A DNA stretch of 24,351 nucleotides from CBDHDN01 sp965261585 (GTDB lineage Bacteria > Pseudomonadota > Alphaproteobacteria > UBA6615). A program made the position numbers and the translations under genes. The DNA lies in the NCBI GenBank assembly GCA_965261585.1, contig CBDHDN010000079.1, forward strand, positions 1-24,351. The letters run 5' to 3'. How positions within the stretch are numbered: the first letter of the stretch is position 1; each line of letters starts with the position of its first letter. The notes below the pieces were generated by a model. That model ran no database searches and was not told the DNA's origin. It saw nothing but the letters and a program-made list of their open reading frames with translations. Of this stretch, positions 1 to 7,805 are shown one piece after another.

Positions 1-142
1 CGCAGCGCGGGGCATTCCGGAGACCGACCTGGCCGTCGGTTTGGTGCGTGGCGATAGCTCGACGCTGGAGCTCATCTTCCGCGTTACGCCGGCCCAGGCG
101 AGCCGCATCGAGTTCGGCCCGTCGTTGATCGGAGGGTGGTGA
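1..142 (+). CDS. C-terminal fragment of an unidentified protein upstream of motB
   Basis: An open frame enters from the left edge (codons start at position 2) and ends at TGA 140-142. The last 46 residues include VGLVRGDSSTLELIFRV and end in SLIGGW. I do not recognise the family; there is no transmembrane segment in the visible part. The stop overlaps the ATG at 142 of the motB-like gene (TGATG), which implies translational coupling and a shared flagellar-motor operon. From position alone it could be a motor or hook-related protein, but that is inference only. Confidence 0.5.
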   Translation, partial: AARGIPETDLAVGLVRGDSSTLELIFRVTPAQASRIEFGPSLIGGW

Positions 143-854
143 TGCGTCCGCTTGGGCGGCCGACGTCCATGACACCGGCGCCAATCGGCGCTGGCTCATG
201 ACGTTCACGGATCTGACGGCGCTGATGCTGGTCTTTTTCGTGCTCATGTTCTCGATGTCGGAGCTCGACACCGACAAGTGGCGCAGCGCCGTTGCCGCCT
301 TCAACCTGCGCTTCAACCTACAGGTCAGCGACGAGTCGCCGCGGCCCCAGGCCGACGAGAACGTCTCGCTTACCCCAGCCCGTGGCAGCGACGGACCTGT
401 CCTATCTGACCGCGCTGCTGCAGGCCCAGCTGCCCGCCATCCGGCACTGTCCCAGGTGCGGCTGGTCCTGTGGCCGGACAAGCTGGTCATCTCGCTGCCC
501 AACCAGCTGCTGTTTCGCAGCAGCGAGGCGCAGCTGCAGCCTTCGGGCATCACGGCGCTGTTCGCGCTTGGTGGCGCCCTCGCACGATCCGCAACCGCGT
601 CGACGTTGTCGGCCACAGCGACCCGCTGCCGCTGCGCACCCGCCGCTTCACCGCGAACTGGGAGCTCTCGCTCGCCCGCGCAATGGCGGTCGTCCAGGCA
701 CTGCGTGCCGCGGGCTAAAGCCAGGAAAGCCGCGCCCTGGGCTACGGCAGCAGCCGCTTCGGCGAGATCTCGACAGCACTGCCGGAGGTCCGGCGCCTTG
801 GGTTTGGCGCGTCGCGTCGACATTATTGTCCGCGAGGGCAGGGGCGAGCGGTAG
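142..854 (+). pseudogene. MotB/OmpA-like flagellar stator protein, broken by three indels and a stop
   Basis: Reconstructed product is about 237 residues. MotB-type stator subunits anchor the motor to peptidoglycan and carry the ion-binding Asp. The N-terminus reads ...NRRWLMTFTDLTALMLVFFVLMFSM: one membrane helix preceded by Asp (codon 210-212), the counterpart of the MotB proton-binding Asp. The C-terminal OmpA-like domain shows VDVVGHSDPLP and ANWELSLARA. As sequenced the gene is not readable in one frame. It needs +1 base near 162 (ATG 142 frame into the TM frame), +1 base near 581 (before TIRNRVDVVGHSD), -1 base in the TTT at 803-805 (into ARRVDIIVRE), and it has an in-frame TAA at 716-718 where the family continues. 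The stop TAG 852-854 overlaps the next GTG. Family is clear; whether the breaks are real is uncertain. Confidence 0.75.
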
Positions 855-3800
855 TGCCTGGACTCCGCCCAGCTATGGCGCGACTGGTAATCGTCCTGGT
901 GGGGCTCTGTGCCGGCCTCAGCGTCGCCGGCGCCGACGCGGCCGACAAGTGGCGGTGCGCGCATGGGCCCATCCCGACTTTGTCCGCCTCGTGTTCGACT
1001 GGACGGCACCGGTCGACTATGCCGTGTCGCGCGACGGCTTGGCCCTCACGGTCAGCTTCGACCGCACCGTCGACGTCGCCTTCGACCAAATCCGCACGAA
1101 CATTCCCCAGTATGTGCGCGGCGCCACCGTCGGTGGTGACGGTCGCAGCGTGCAGTTTCAACTGGCGGCACCCTATGACTTTTGCCACTTCGTGCTCAAC
1201 GGCTCGGTTGTCGTCGACCTGATCGGCGAGAGCAGGCCGGCCGCGGCCCAGCCCCCGGACCCGCGCCCGGACCCGCCCGACGGGCGCCGCGTCGGCGTGC
1301 GGGTCGGCACCCACAGCCGTTTCACGCGCATCGTCTTCGACTGGCCCGGCACGGTCGACTACGTGGTCGAGCAGCGCGGCGGCGTCATCCTTGCGCGCTT
1401 CGCACTGCCGGCGTCGTTCGACCTCAGCGAGGTGCAGGCGCGCCTGCCTCGCGGCATCCGGCGGATTGCGTCACGGCGGGTCAACAGCGGCGCGGCGGTC
1501 GAGGTGGACGTCGGCGGCGGAACGCGCGTCCGTCATTTCCGTGACGGCTTCAAAGTCGTGCTCAATGTCCTGCTGCTGACGGCGGCTGCCGAACGGCCGT
1601 CGGCGCCGCCCTCGGCGCTGGCGCCGGTTCCGGCGTCTGCGCCAATCCGGTCGGTCCGGGTCACGGCGCCGCCGCAGGGCGCGCCGGCGCCCGCGTCCAC
1701 ACCGGCGGCCGCCGCGGCGCCGCCGGCCACGGCCGCCGCCCAATCCGCGCCCGGGGCGCTATCGCGACCGCAGCTGGCGCGAGCGCCGCTGGCCGAAAAT
1801 CCCGCCATTACGGCCGACCGGCTGGCGGTCCGGCAGCTGCGCGAGCCCGGCGGCGTCCGGCTGTTGTTCCCGTTCGTGGACCCGGTCGGCGCCGCGGTTT
1901 TCCGCCGCGGCGGCTTCCTGTGGATCGTCTTCGATCGGCTCGTCAACGCCGATATGTCCAGGCTTGCCGATACGGGCTACGATGTGATCGGCAAGGTCGA
2001 GCAGCTGAACCATCCCAGTGCCACCGTCCTGCGTCTGGTCACGGTCCCCGGTGTGAACCCGGTCGTCGGCCGCGACGGTACGAACTGGATCGTGGCGCTA
2101 CGGCCGAGCCTGCTGAGGCCGACGGCGCCGCTCGACGTCAACGTCGTGCCCGACGGCCTTGGCGGCCACCGCCTCGTGCTGCCGGTCGAGCGGGTCGGCG
2201 AGTCGATGGTCATCCGCGATCCCGAGGTCGGCGACGTTCTGACGGTTCTGCCGACGATCCTGCTCGGCTACGGCGTCGTCGGCGAGCGGCGGTTCGTCGA
2301 GTTCCGCCTACTGCCGACCGCCCAGGGCATCGTCGTCGCCGCGACCACCGATCGCCTGCAGATCCAAAGCCGCGGCGACTCCGTCGTCATCAACGTCACC
2401 GGCGGGCTGCAGGTGACGGCCGTCGCGGACCGGTCGCGCCTGTCCGGCAGTGGCATGACGGCGGACTCCGTGCCGCGCCTCTTCGCCTTCGATCGCTGGC
2501 AGCGCGGCGAGATTGGCGACTTCGACTCGGCGAGGCGACAGTTACTGGCCCGGGTCGCGACCCGGGCCGGCGATGAGCGCAACCTCGCCCGGCTCGAACT
2601 GGCGCGCTTCTACTTCGCCCACGCGTTTCCCGAGCACGCCCTCGGCGTGATGGATGCGGTCGCCCGCGACGCGCCCGGGCTGGTTCGCGATCGCGCGTTC
2701 CTCAGCCTGCGCGGCGCGGCCCGCTATCTGATGGGCGACATCGAAGGGGCGGTGGCCGATCTCACCGACCGCAGCCTCGACGGCCAAGCCGAGGCCGAAC
2801 TGTGGCGCGCCGCGCTGGCTGCGGCCGACGGCAAGTGGGACGAGGCCGTGGGCGGCTATCGCCTGGCCCGCGCCTTCGTCGAGCAATACCCCGACCTCAT
2901 CCACCGCCGCTTCAGTTTGTTGGGCGCGGAGATTGCGCTGCAGGCCAATCGCCACGGTGAGGCGAGGGATTGGCTGAAGTTGCTGTCCCGATCCCGCCTG
3001 TCGTCGGCGGAGCAGTCCCAGGTGACGCTGCTGGAGGGCCGCATCGCCCTCGGCGAGGGCAACATCGAGGAAGCAACGCAGAAGTTCGACCTGGCCGTCG
3101 AAAGCGGCGACTACCGGGCCGTCCCGTTCGCGATGCTGGAGCGGGCCGAGCTGCAGCTCGCCAATGACGAGATCGAGCCGCAGGAGATGATCGACGTGCT
3201 GGATCGCCTGCGCTTCTTGTGGCGCGGCGATGATTTCGAATTCGACGTCCTGCAGCGCCTGGGCGAGATCTATATGGAGGCCGGCGAGTACCGCTCCGGC
3301 TTGCAGACGCTGCGGCAGGCCGCGGCCGCGTTTCCCGACCATCCCCGTGTCGGCGAGCTGACCGAGCTCATGCAGAGGCGCTTCCGCGACCTCTACCTCT
3401 CCAGCGAGGCCGATGCCCTGCCGGCTGTCTCGGCGATCGCGCTGTTCAACGAGTTTCGCGAGCTGACGCCGCTCGACGCCAGCGGCGACGAGATGATCCG
3501 CCGCCTCGCCGACCGATTGGTTGCCGTTGATCTGCTGAGGCAGGCGGATGCGCTGCTCGCGCACCAGGTCCGCTTCCGCCTGAAGGATAACGCCGAGCGG
3601 GCCGTCGTCGGCACGCGCAAGGCGGTGGTCCGCCTGCTCGACAACCGGCCGGACGAGGCCCTGCTGGCCCTCCAGGACACGGCCAGCGCGGCCGTGTCGG
3701 AGCCACTGCGCCACGAACGGCGGCTGTTGGAGGCCCGCGCTCATGCCGAGTTCGGCGACATGGCGGCGGCGTTGCGCACGCTGGGCGATGATCTCACTCC

Positions 3801-4194
3801 GGCGGCCGACCAGCTGCGCATGGAGATCCTGTGGCAGGCCCAAGACTGGAAGCGCGTCGCTGACGTGTTGCAGCGGTTGGCCGGCCCACCGCCGGGCGCT
3901 GGCGGCTCGCTGGGCGCGGACCGCAGCAGCTATGCGCTCAATCTGGCGATCGCACTCGCGCTCGCCGGCGAGCACGAGCGGCTGGGCCAGGTGCGCCGTG
4001 ATTTCGGCCCGGCGATGACGTCGAGCCAGTACGCCCACGACTTCCGCTTCATCGCCTCCGACGAGACGCCGACGACCGACCTGGACGCCCTGCTTCAGCG
4101 CGCCGCGATCGTCGACGACTTCCAGGCCTTCATGGCCAGCTATCGAGAGCGCCTGGCCGCCGCCGGCAGGGCCCCACCACCTCTCGTCAACTGA
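854..4194 (+). CDS. Secreted AMIN-like/TPR-repeat protein of the flagellar locus (one frameshift near 949)
   Basis: Starts at GTG 854 overlapping the motB stop, or ATG 875 (MARLVIVLVGLCAGLSVAGADAAD, a signal peptide); about 1106 residues from 875. The signal-peptide frame joins the long frame only if one G is restored at about 949 (GADAADK then VAVRAWAHPDFVRLVFDW). Domains in order: two related beta-rich modules at nt 950-1230 and 1290-1570 that share the pattern hxRhVFDW...VDYxV, resembling AMIN-type modules; an Ala/Pro linker at 1590-1770; a third module from about 1800 (VRLLFPF...FLWIVFDR); then a helical TPR-like region from about 2480 to the end. AMIN modules usually bind cell wall, and TPRs bind proteins. 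A periplasmic role near the MotB stator fits the position but is inference. No catalytic motif is visible. Confidence 0.7.
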
Positions 4195-4214
4195 CGAAGC
4201 GGCGCCACGCGCAT

Positions 4215-4262
4215 CCACCGGGACCGGCCCCGCCCCCGGGGACACCCCCGGGACACCGGTGG
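4215..4262. terminator. Possible bidirectional terminator hairpin between convergent genes
   Basis: The 72-bp gap between the TPR-protein stop and the fliP stop holds a GC-rich inverted repeat, CCACCGG (4215-4221) and CCGGTGG (4256-4262), with further C/G-run complementarity inside. There is no T tract. The position between two converging operons suits a shared terminator. In such GC-rich DNA a chance match is possible. Confidence 0.3.
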
Positions 4263-4266
4263 ACTG

Positions 4267-5003
4267 TCAAACCCCGAAGCTCTGGACCAGGCTGCCGGCG
4301 ACCAGGAACCAGCCGTCGACGAGCACGAAGAAGATCAGCTTGAACGGCAGTGAGATCATTACCGGCGGCAGCATCATCATGCCCATGGACATCAGGACCG
4401 AGGCGACGACCAAGTCTATGATCACGAAGGGCAGGAATAACAGGAAGCAATCTCGAAGGCCCGCTTGAGCTCGGAGATCATGAACGCCGGGATCAGCGCC
4501 CGCAGCGGCGTCTCCTCGGGTTGCTCGAACTGCTCGATCTCCGCCATGTCGAGGAGCAGCCGCAGGTCATGCTCGCGGACGTTGGCCAGCATGAAATGGT
4601 GCACCGGTCCCATCGTCCGCTCGAACGCCTCGTTCTGGTCGATCTCCTCGGCTATCAGCGGCGCGATGCCGTCGCGGTAGGCGACTTCGAACGTCGGCGC
4701 CATGACGAACGCGGTCAGGAACAGCGCCAGGCTGATCAGCACCACGTTGGGCGGCGTGCCTTGGGTGCCCATGGCGCTGCGCAGCAGCGCCAGCACGACG
4801 ACGATGCGGGTGAAGCTCGTCACCATGACGATGATCGACGGCGCCAGGCTCAGCACCGTCAGCAGCGCGATCAGCTGCACGATCCGGCCGGTCGTCTGCC
4901 CGCCTTCGCCGAAATCCAAGTTGAAGCTCTGTGCCGCCGACGGCAGCGCCGTCAGCACAGCCAGCGCCATGGCGAGGCCCAGTCGCCGTGCCCAGGCGCT
5001 CAA
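4267..5003 (-). CDS. fliP: Flagellar export gate protein FliP (frameshift near 4448)
   Basis: FliP is the core membrane subunit of the flagellar type III export gate, with FliQ and FliR. Visible features are a signal-peptide-like start, IVQLIALLTVLSLAPSIIVMVTSFTRIVVVLALLRSAMG, PPNVVLISLALFLTAFVM and ALIPAFMISELKRAFEI, all diagnostic. After FEI the frame breaks: restoring one base in the GC run at about 4448 gives FLLFLPFVIIDLVVASVLMSMGMMMLPP (split here: IDLVVASVLMSMGMMMLPP) and then LPFKLIFFVLVDGWFLVAGSLVQSF, with a stop at 4267-4269. Repaired length is 245 residues, normal for the family. A TTG at 5003 overlaps the fliO stop; ATG 4970 is the alternative start. It is the last visible gene of the fhlB-x-fliO-fliP operon. 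As sequenced, the last two membrane helices are lost, which would abolish export, so sequencing error should be excluded. Confidence 0.9.
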
Positions 5004-5308
5004 CTTGCGTCCTCCGCCGGGGCGGCGCCGGCGGTCGTGTCCATGGTGGCGGGTATCCCGGTCTCGATAACCGTTTCGTGGGTCGGCGTCACGAGCACCA
5101 GATGCTCTGTCGCATCGCGGCGGATCAGGATCAGGCGCCGTCTCGCATCGGTCGCAGTGGTTTCGACGACACGCAGCCGGCCGCGTCCGCTGGTCACGCC
5201 GAGCCCGGAGCCAAAGCCGTAGTGGCGCGCCAGCCAAGCCAACGCTCCGATCAAGGCGAGGACGAAAATGAGCGCAAACAGGAACCGGAAGAGCGTCGCC
5301 AGATCCAT
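5000..5308 (-). CDS. fliO: Flagellar biosynthesis protein FliO
   Basis: 102 residues from ATG 5308. FliO is a small single-pass membrane protein that helps FliP assemble into the export gate. The N-terminus has one helix (LFRFLFALIFVLALIGALAWLAR, residues ~6-28). Then comes a short cytoplasmic domain of the FliO type: GRGRLRVVETTATDARRRLILIRRDATEHLVLV, in which the basic and hydrophobic alternation matches the family. It lies 13 bp after the small upstream gene and overlaps the fliP start (stop TGA 5000-5002, TTG 5001-5003). FliO is poorly conserved, but the position directly before fliP makes the call firm. Confidence 0.85.
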   Translation of the reverse strand: MDLATLFRFLFALIFVLALIGALAWLARHYGFGSGLGVTSGRGRLRVVETTATDARRRLILIRRDATEHLVLVTPTHETVIETGIPATMDTTAGAAPAEDAS

Positions 5309-5321
5309 CGCTTATGCGAAT

Positions 5322-5600
5322 TCAGCCCGCTGTGGTTTCCGGCATGGCAACGCCGGTCTGCTCCACCGCGACCATCTCGGCCTTGACGGTCTGCAGCAGG
5401 TCGAGCAGCGTGGTGAGGCGCAGTCTGACCTTCGGGGCCTCGTCGTTGGGCAGCTTGATCGCGGCCAGGCAGGTCGTCTGCACCAGCGCGCCCAGCTCGG
5501 TCGTGTCCATAAGCTCGCCGGAGCGCAGTGTTTCGCGGATCTCCTCGGCCATGGTGAAGGCGCGTGCCAGATTGTCTTCGACGTTGGTCAGTTCGCTCAT
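5322..5600 (-). CDS. Small uncharacterised protein of the flagellar export operon
   Basis: 92 residues, acidic and predicted all-helical: MSELTNVEDNLARAFTMAEE, then heptad-like leucines in RLRLTTLLDLLQTVKAEMVA. No membrane segment or cysteine cluster. The ATG at 5600 overlaps the fhlB stop (ATGA, 5597-5600), and fliO follows after 13 bp, so it is translated with the export genes. I do not recognise the family. Its size, acidity and helicity would suit a flagellar chaperone or export regulator, but this is inferred from context only. Confidence 0.65.
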   Translation of the reverse strand: MSELTNVEDNLARAFTMAEEIRETLRSGELMDTTELGALVQTTCLAAIKLPNDEAPKVRLRLTTLLDLLQTVKAEMVAVEQTGVAMPETTAG

Positions 5601-5956
5601 TCCGCATGCTCTGCGGTTGCGCCGTGGTGACCGTCGCCGTCGGTTGATCGCGGCGGGCTCATGGTATTGGCCCGATAGAGGTAGGTCAGGATCTCGGCGA
5701 CGGCGGCCAGCGCGTGCAGCGGCACCTCGCAGTCGACATCGACGGCATCCAGCACCTCGACGAGATCCGCGTCCTCGCGGACCTTGACGTCGTTGGCGAA
5801 CGCCAGCGCCAGGATCTGCTCGGCGACGCCGCCGCGGCCCTTGGCGACGATGCGGGCCGGCGCATCGGCATGTCCGTCATGCTTGATCGCGACGGCGGCG
5901 GCGCGCCGCTGTGGCGGCGGCGTTCTCGGCTGGCTGACCGGCGGGTCGGCGGGCAC
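5597..5956 (-). CDS. fhlB: FhlB-type protein (FlhB C-terminal domain homologue)
   Basis: 119 residues from GTG 5956, with GAGGAG about 8 bases upstream. The core AVAIKHDGHADAPARIVAKGRGGVAEQILALAFANDVKVREDADLVEVLDAVDVDCEVP (quoted in part: AVAIKHDG, IVAKGRG, VREDADLVEVLDA) matches the cytoplasmic substrate-switch domain of FlhB/YscU proteins. The four membrane helices of FlhB are absent, and so is the NPTH autocleavage motif, since the protein starts after it. Such stand-alone FlhB-C homologues are called FhlB and can partly replace the FlhB C-terminus in export specificity switching. First gene of the fhlB-x-fliO-fliP operon; the CtrA-like box at 6021-6036 lies just upstream. Confidence 0.75.
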   Translation of the reverse strand: MPADPPVSQPRTPPPQRRAAAVAIKHDGHADAPARIVAKGRGGVAEQILALAFANDVKVREDADLVEVLDAVDVDCEVPLHALAAVAEILTYLYRANTMSPPRSTDGDGHHGATAEHAE

Positions 5957-6020
5957 GGCGGGGCTCCTCGTCGCAGGCGACGGCGCACCGTCGCGACGCT
6001 TGCACTATGGCAACCACCAC

Positions 6021-6036
6021 TTAAGATTGGTTTAAC
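6021..6036. promoter_or_regulatory. CtrA-like binding box upstream of fhlB
   Basis: TTAA (6021-6024), seven bases, then TTAACC (6032-6037, sharing its last C with the target duplication). This matches the alphaproteobacterial CtrA consensus TTAA-N7-TTAAC. It lies about 65-80 bp before the GTG of fhlB, on the fhlB side of the IS66 element. CtrA controls flagellar class II genes in Caulobacter and motility in several Rhodospirillales. The core is symmetric, so it could once have served both divergent genes. The match is exact, but AT-rich tetramers do occur by chance. Confidence 0.55.
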
Positions 6037-6044
6037 CATGTTCG
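6037..6044 (+). repeat. Left 8-bp target duplication of the IS66 element
   Basis: CATGTTCG at 6037-6044 is repeated exactly at 7724-7731, just outside the two inverted-repeat ends. An 8-bp duplication is the hallmark of IS66-family transposition. Confidence 0.9.
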
Positions 6045-7723
6045 GTAACAGGGGCAAAAGGCCGGGCGGTCAGGCGGCGGTGCGCTGGCGGATGAGGTCT
6101 GGCAAGGGGAGGATGGGCGGCGCGCCGGGGATGTCGAGCCGGCTGCCGAGGTAGTCCCAGAACGAGACGCCGAGCTTGTCGCAGGTCTTCATCAAGCCGA
6201 GGAAGGCGTCGCGGCAGTCGCGGCCGGTCTCCGAGCGGGTGCCACCGCTGATTTTGCGCCTTGTCACCTGGCAGCGGATGTCATTCTCCGAGCCGTTGGT
6301 GTGAAGCGGGATATCCGGCCGTTCGAGGGCGCGGAGCAACTCGACCTTGTTGGCGTGGAGCCTGGCGAGCAACCGGTCGAGGGTGGCAAAGCCGGTGGTG
6401 GTGGTGAACAGCCGGTCAAAGCGGGCCTGAAGCTCCCGCTTTCTGCGCGGAGTGGGATCGCGGCAATATGCCTTCAGGTCGGCGTAGAACCACCACACCC
6501 GCGCCCGGATCCGCGCACACGCCTGCCGCTGGCGGTGGTTGAAGCCGACCAGCTTGTGGATGAGCCGCTCGGCGTGGACCCAGCACAGCGCGTGAGAGCC
6601 GACGTTGAACTGGCCGGCGTCGTCGCTGACGATGACGGCATCCTTGAGCAAGCCATGGGCGACCACGCTGCCCCACAGCGCGCCTTCGGTGGCGATCTTC
6701 AGCGGATCGGGATGCACCCGGAGCCGGGTGATGCCGAGGCGCTCGAGATGGGCCATCCACGCCTCCTGGTCTTTGAGGCGCTTGCTTTTGTGCCCAGCGA
6801 GCCGTGCGATCACCAGCCCCGAGAGGCTCCGGCCGCGCATGTAAGCCAGCGCCTCGTCGTTGATCACGTAGTCGGTGGCGCCAGCCCGCAAAAGCGCCAG
6901 AAAGTTCAGCCGGCTCTTCGCGCGGGTGGTGGCGAACCAGGCAAAATCAGTGTTGCCGATGTGCGTGCAGGCGCCGTTCATGCCCTTGTAGCGGGCGCCG
7001 GTGTCATCGACCGTGATCCACGCCGCGCTCTCGAGCCCGCTCTTAAGCACACCGGCCGCCTCGGCCAGGAAGTCCTCCTTGCCGGCGATGAGAAGACGCA
7101 CGACTTGGCGCTTGGAGATCGCCATCCCGAGGTCGCGCAATTGCGCGACGATCCGCGGTACCGTCACTTGGCCCGGGTGATACTGAGCGAGCACGAAGCG
7201 CCTGAGCTCGGGGCCGAAGTGGCCGACCGTCCCCGCGGGCAGAGCCGCCACCACCGTCCGACCATCAGGGGTGATCCAGCGTTCACGGCGGTAGCGGATC
7301 ACGTGAGGACGCAGGATCAGCTCCTGGACCACGTAGGTCTCGTATCCCTTGAACCGCGAGCCGGGGGGAACGGCCGCCTTGAGCACCCGCTCCTCGTCGA
7401 TCACAAGCCGGTCGATCTTGCCACCCCGGCGGCCCGCCTTGCGTTCCGCGCGCGCCGGCTCGGTGGCCTTCTCCATGCCGCTCGGTTTGAGCTTCGGCGG
7501 CCCCTTGAGCCCTTTCAGCCGCGCAATCTCTTCGCGTAACGCAGCGTTCTCGGCCTTCAGCGCGACAACATCCTCAAGCAGCTGTAACACCAGCCCCTTG
7601 AGGTCATCAGGCGCCAGAGCCTCAATATCTGGTAAACATCCGGCCATGCCCGGATCGAATCAGAATTCGGAAGCCTTGTGAATCCCTAAAATGAAAAGTC
7701 GCCCGGACTTTTGCCCCTGTTAC
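6045..7723 (-). mobile_element. IS66-family insertion sequence, tnpC-only type
   Basis: 1679 bp, complete. The ends are inverted repeats: GTAACAGGGGCAAAAG from 6045 and its complement ending at 7723, continuing as GGCCGGGCG versus TCCGGGCG. The IS66 family typically starts with GTAA. Flanks are the identical octamer CATGTTCG. Only a TnpC-like transposase is present, without TnpA and TnpB, as in the ISBst12 subgroup. The undamaged ORF, matched ends and perfect target duplication suggest recent insertion. It separates fhlB from the gene at 7806 without breaking either. Confidence 0.93.
6070..7647 (-). CDS. tnpC: IS66-family transposase (TnpC)
   Basis: 525 residues, DDE transposase. Order: an N-terminal leucine-zipper-like coiled coil (~18-47, LEDVVALKAENAALREEIARL), a basic linker, a central region with ILRPHVIRYRRERW, the catalytic core with WITVDDTGARYKG (Asp at ~214), VIVSDDAGQFN followed by CWVHAERLIHKL, then NGSENDIRCQVTRRKISGG carrying the Glu, and the C-terminal FLGLMKTCDKLGVSFWDYL typical of the family. 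Intact from ATG 7647 to the stop at 6070. It fills nearly the whole element. Confidence 0.93.
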   Translation of the reverse strand: MAGCLPDIEALAPDDLKGLVLQLLEDVVALKAENAALREEIARLKGLKGPPKLKPSGMEKATEPARAERKAGRRGGKIDRLVIDEERVLKAAVPPGSRFKGYETYVVQELILRPHVIRYRRERWITPDGRTVVAALPAGTVGHFGPELRRFVLAQYHPGQVTVPRIVAQLRDLGMAISKRQVVRLLIAGKEDFLAEAAGVLKSGLESAAWITVDDTGARYKGMNGACTHIGNTDFAWFATTRAKSRLNFLALLRAGATDYVINDEALAYMRGRSLSGLVIARLAGHKSKRLKDQEAWMAHLERLGITRLRVHPDPLKIATEGALWGSVVAHGLLKDAVIVSDDAGQFNVGSHALCWVHAERLIHKLVGFNHRQRQACARIRARVWWFYADLKAYCRDPTPRRKRELQARFDRLFTTTTGFATLDRLLARLHANKVELLRALERPDIPLHTNGSENDIRCQVTRRKISGGTRSETGRDCRDAFLGLMKTCDKLGVSFWDYLGSRLDIPGAPPILPLPDLIRQRTAA

Positions 7724-7731
7724 CATGTTCG
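7724..7731 (+). repeat. Right 8-bp target duplication of the IS66 element
   Basis: CATGTTCG, identical to 6037-6044. Removing the IS and one copy restores a continuous intergenic sequence between fhlB and the 7806 gene, TTTAACCATGTTCGCCGATA. Confidence 0.9.
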
Positions 7732-7805
7732 CCGATAACGGGTTGATAATATTAACGAAACACCCCACAGGGACGAACTGACCCTGGGGGGTGGAGGAGC
7801 CGCCG

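Noticed and set aside
2542..4245. 567-codon open frame on the minus strand
   Set aside because: Exactly antisense to the TPR protein; composition (GQQ, LRRG runs) and lack of motifs mark it as a GC-skew shadow.
6301..7539. 412-codon open frame on the plus strand
   Set aside because: Antisense to the intact IS66 transposase, no recognisable domain.
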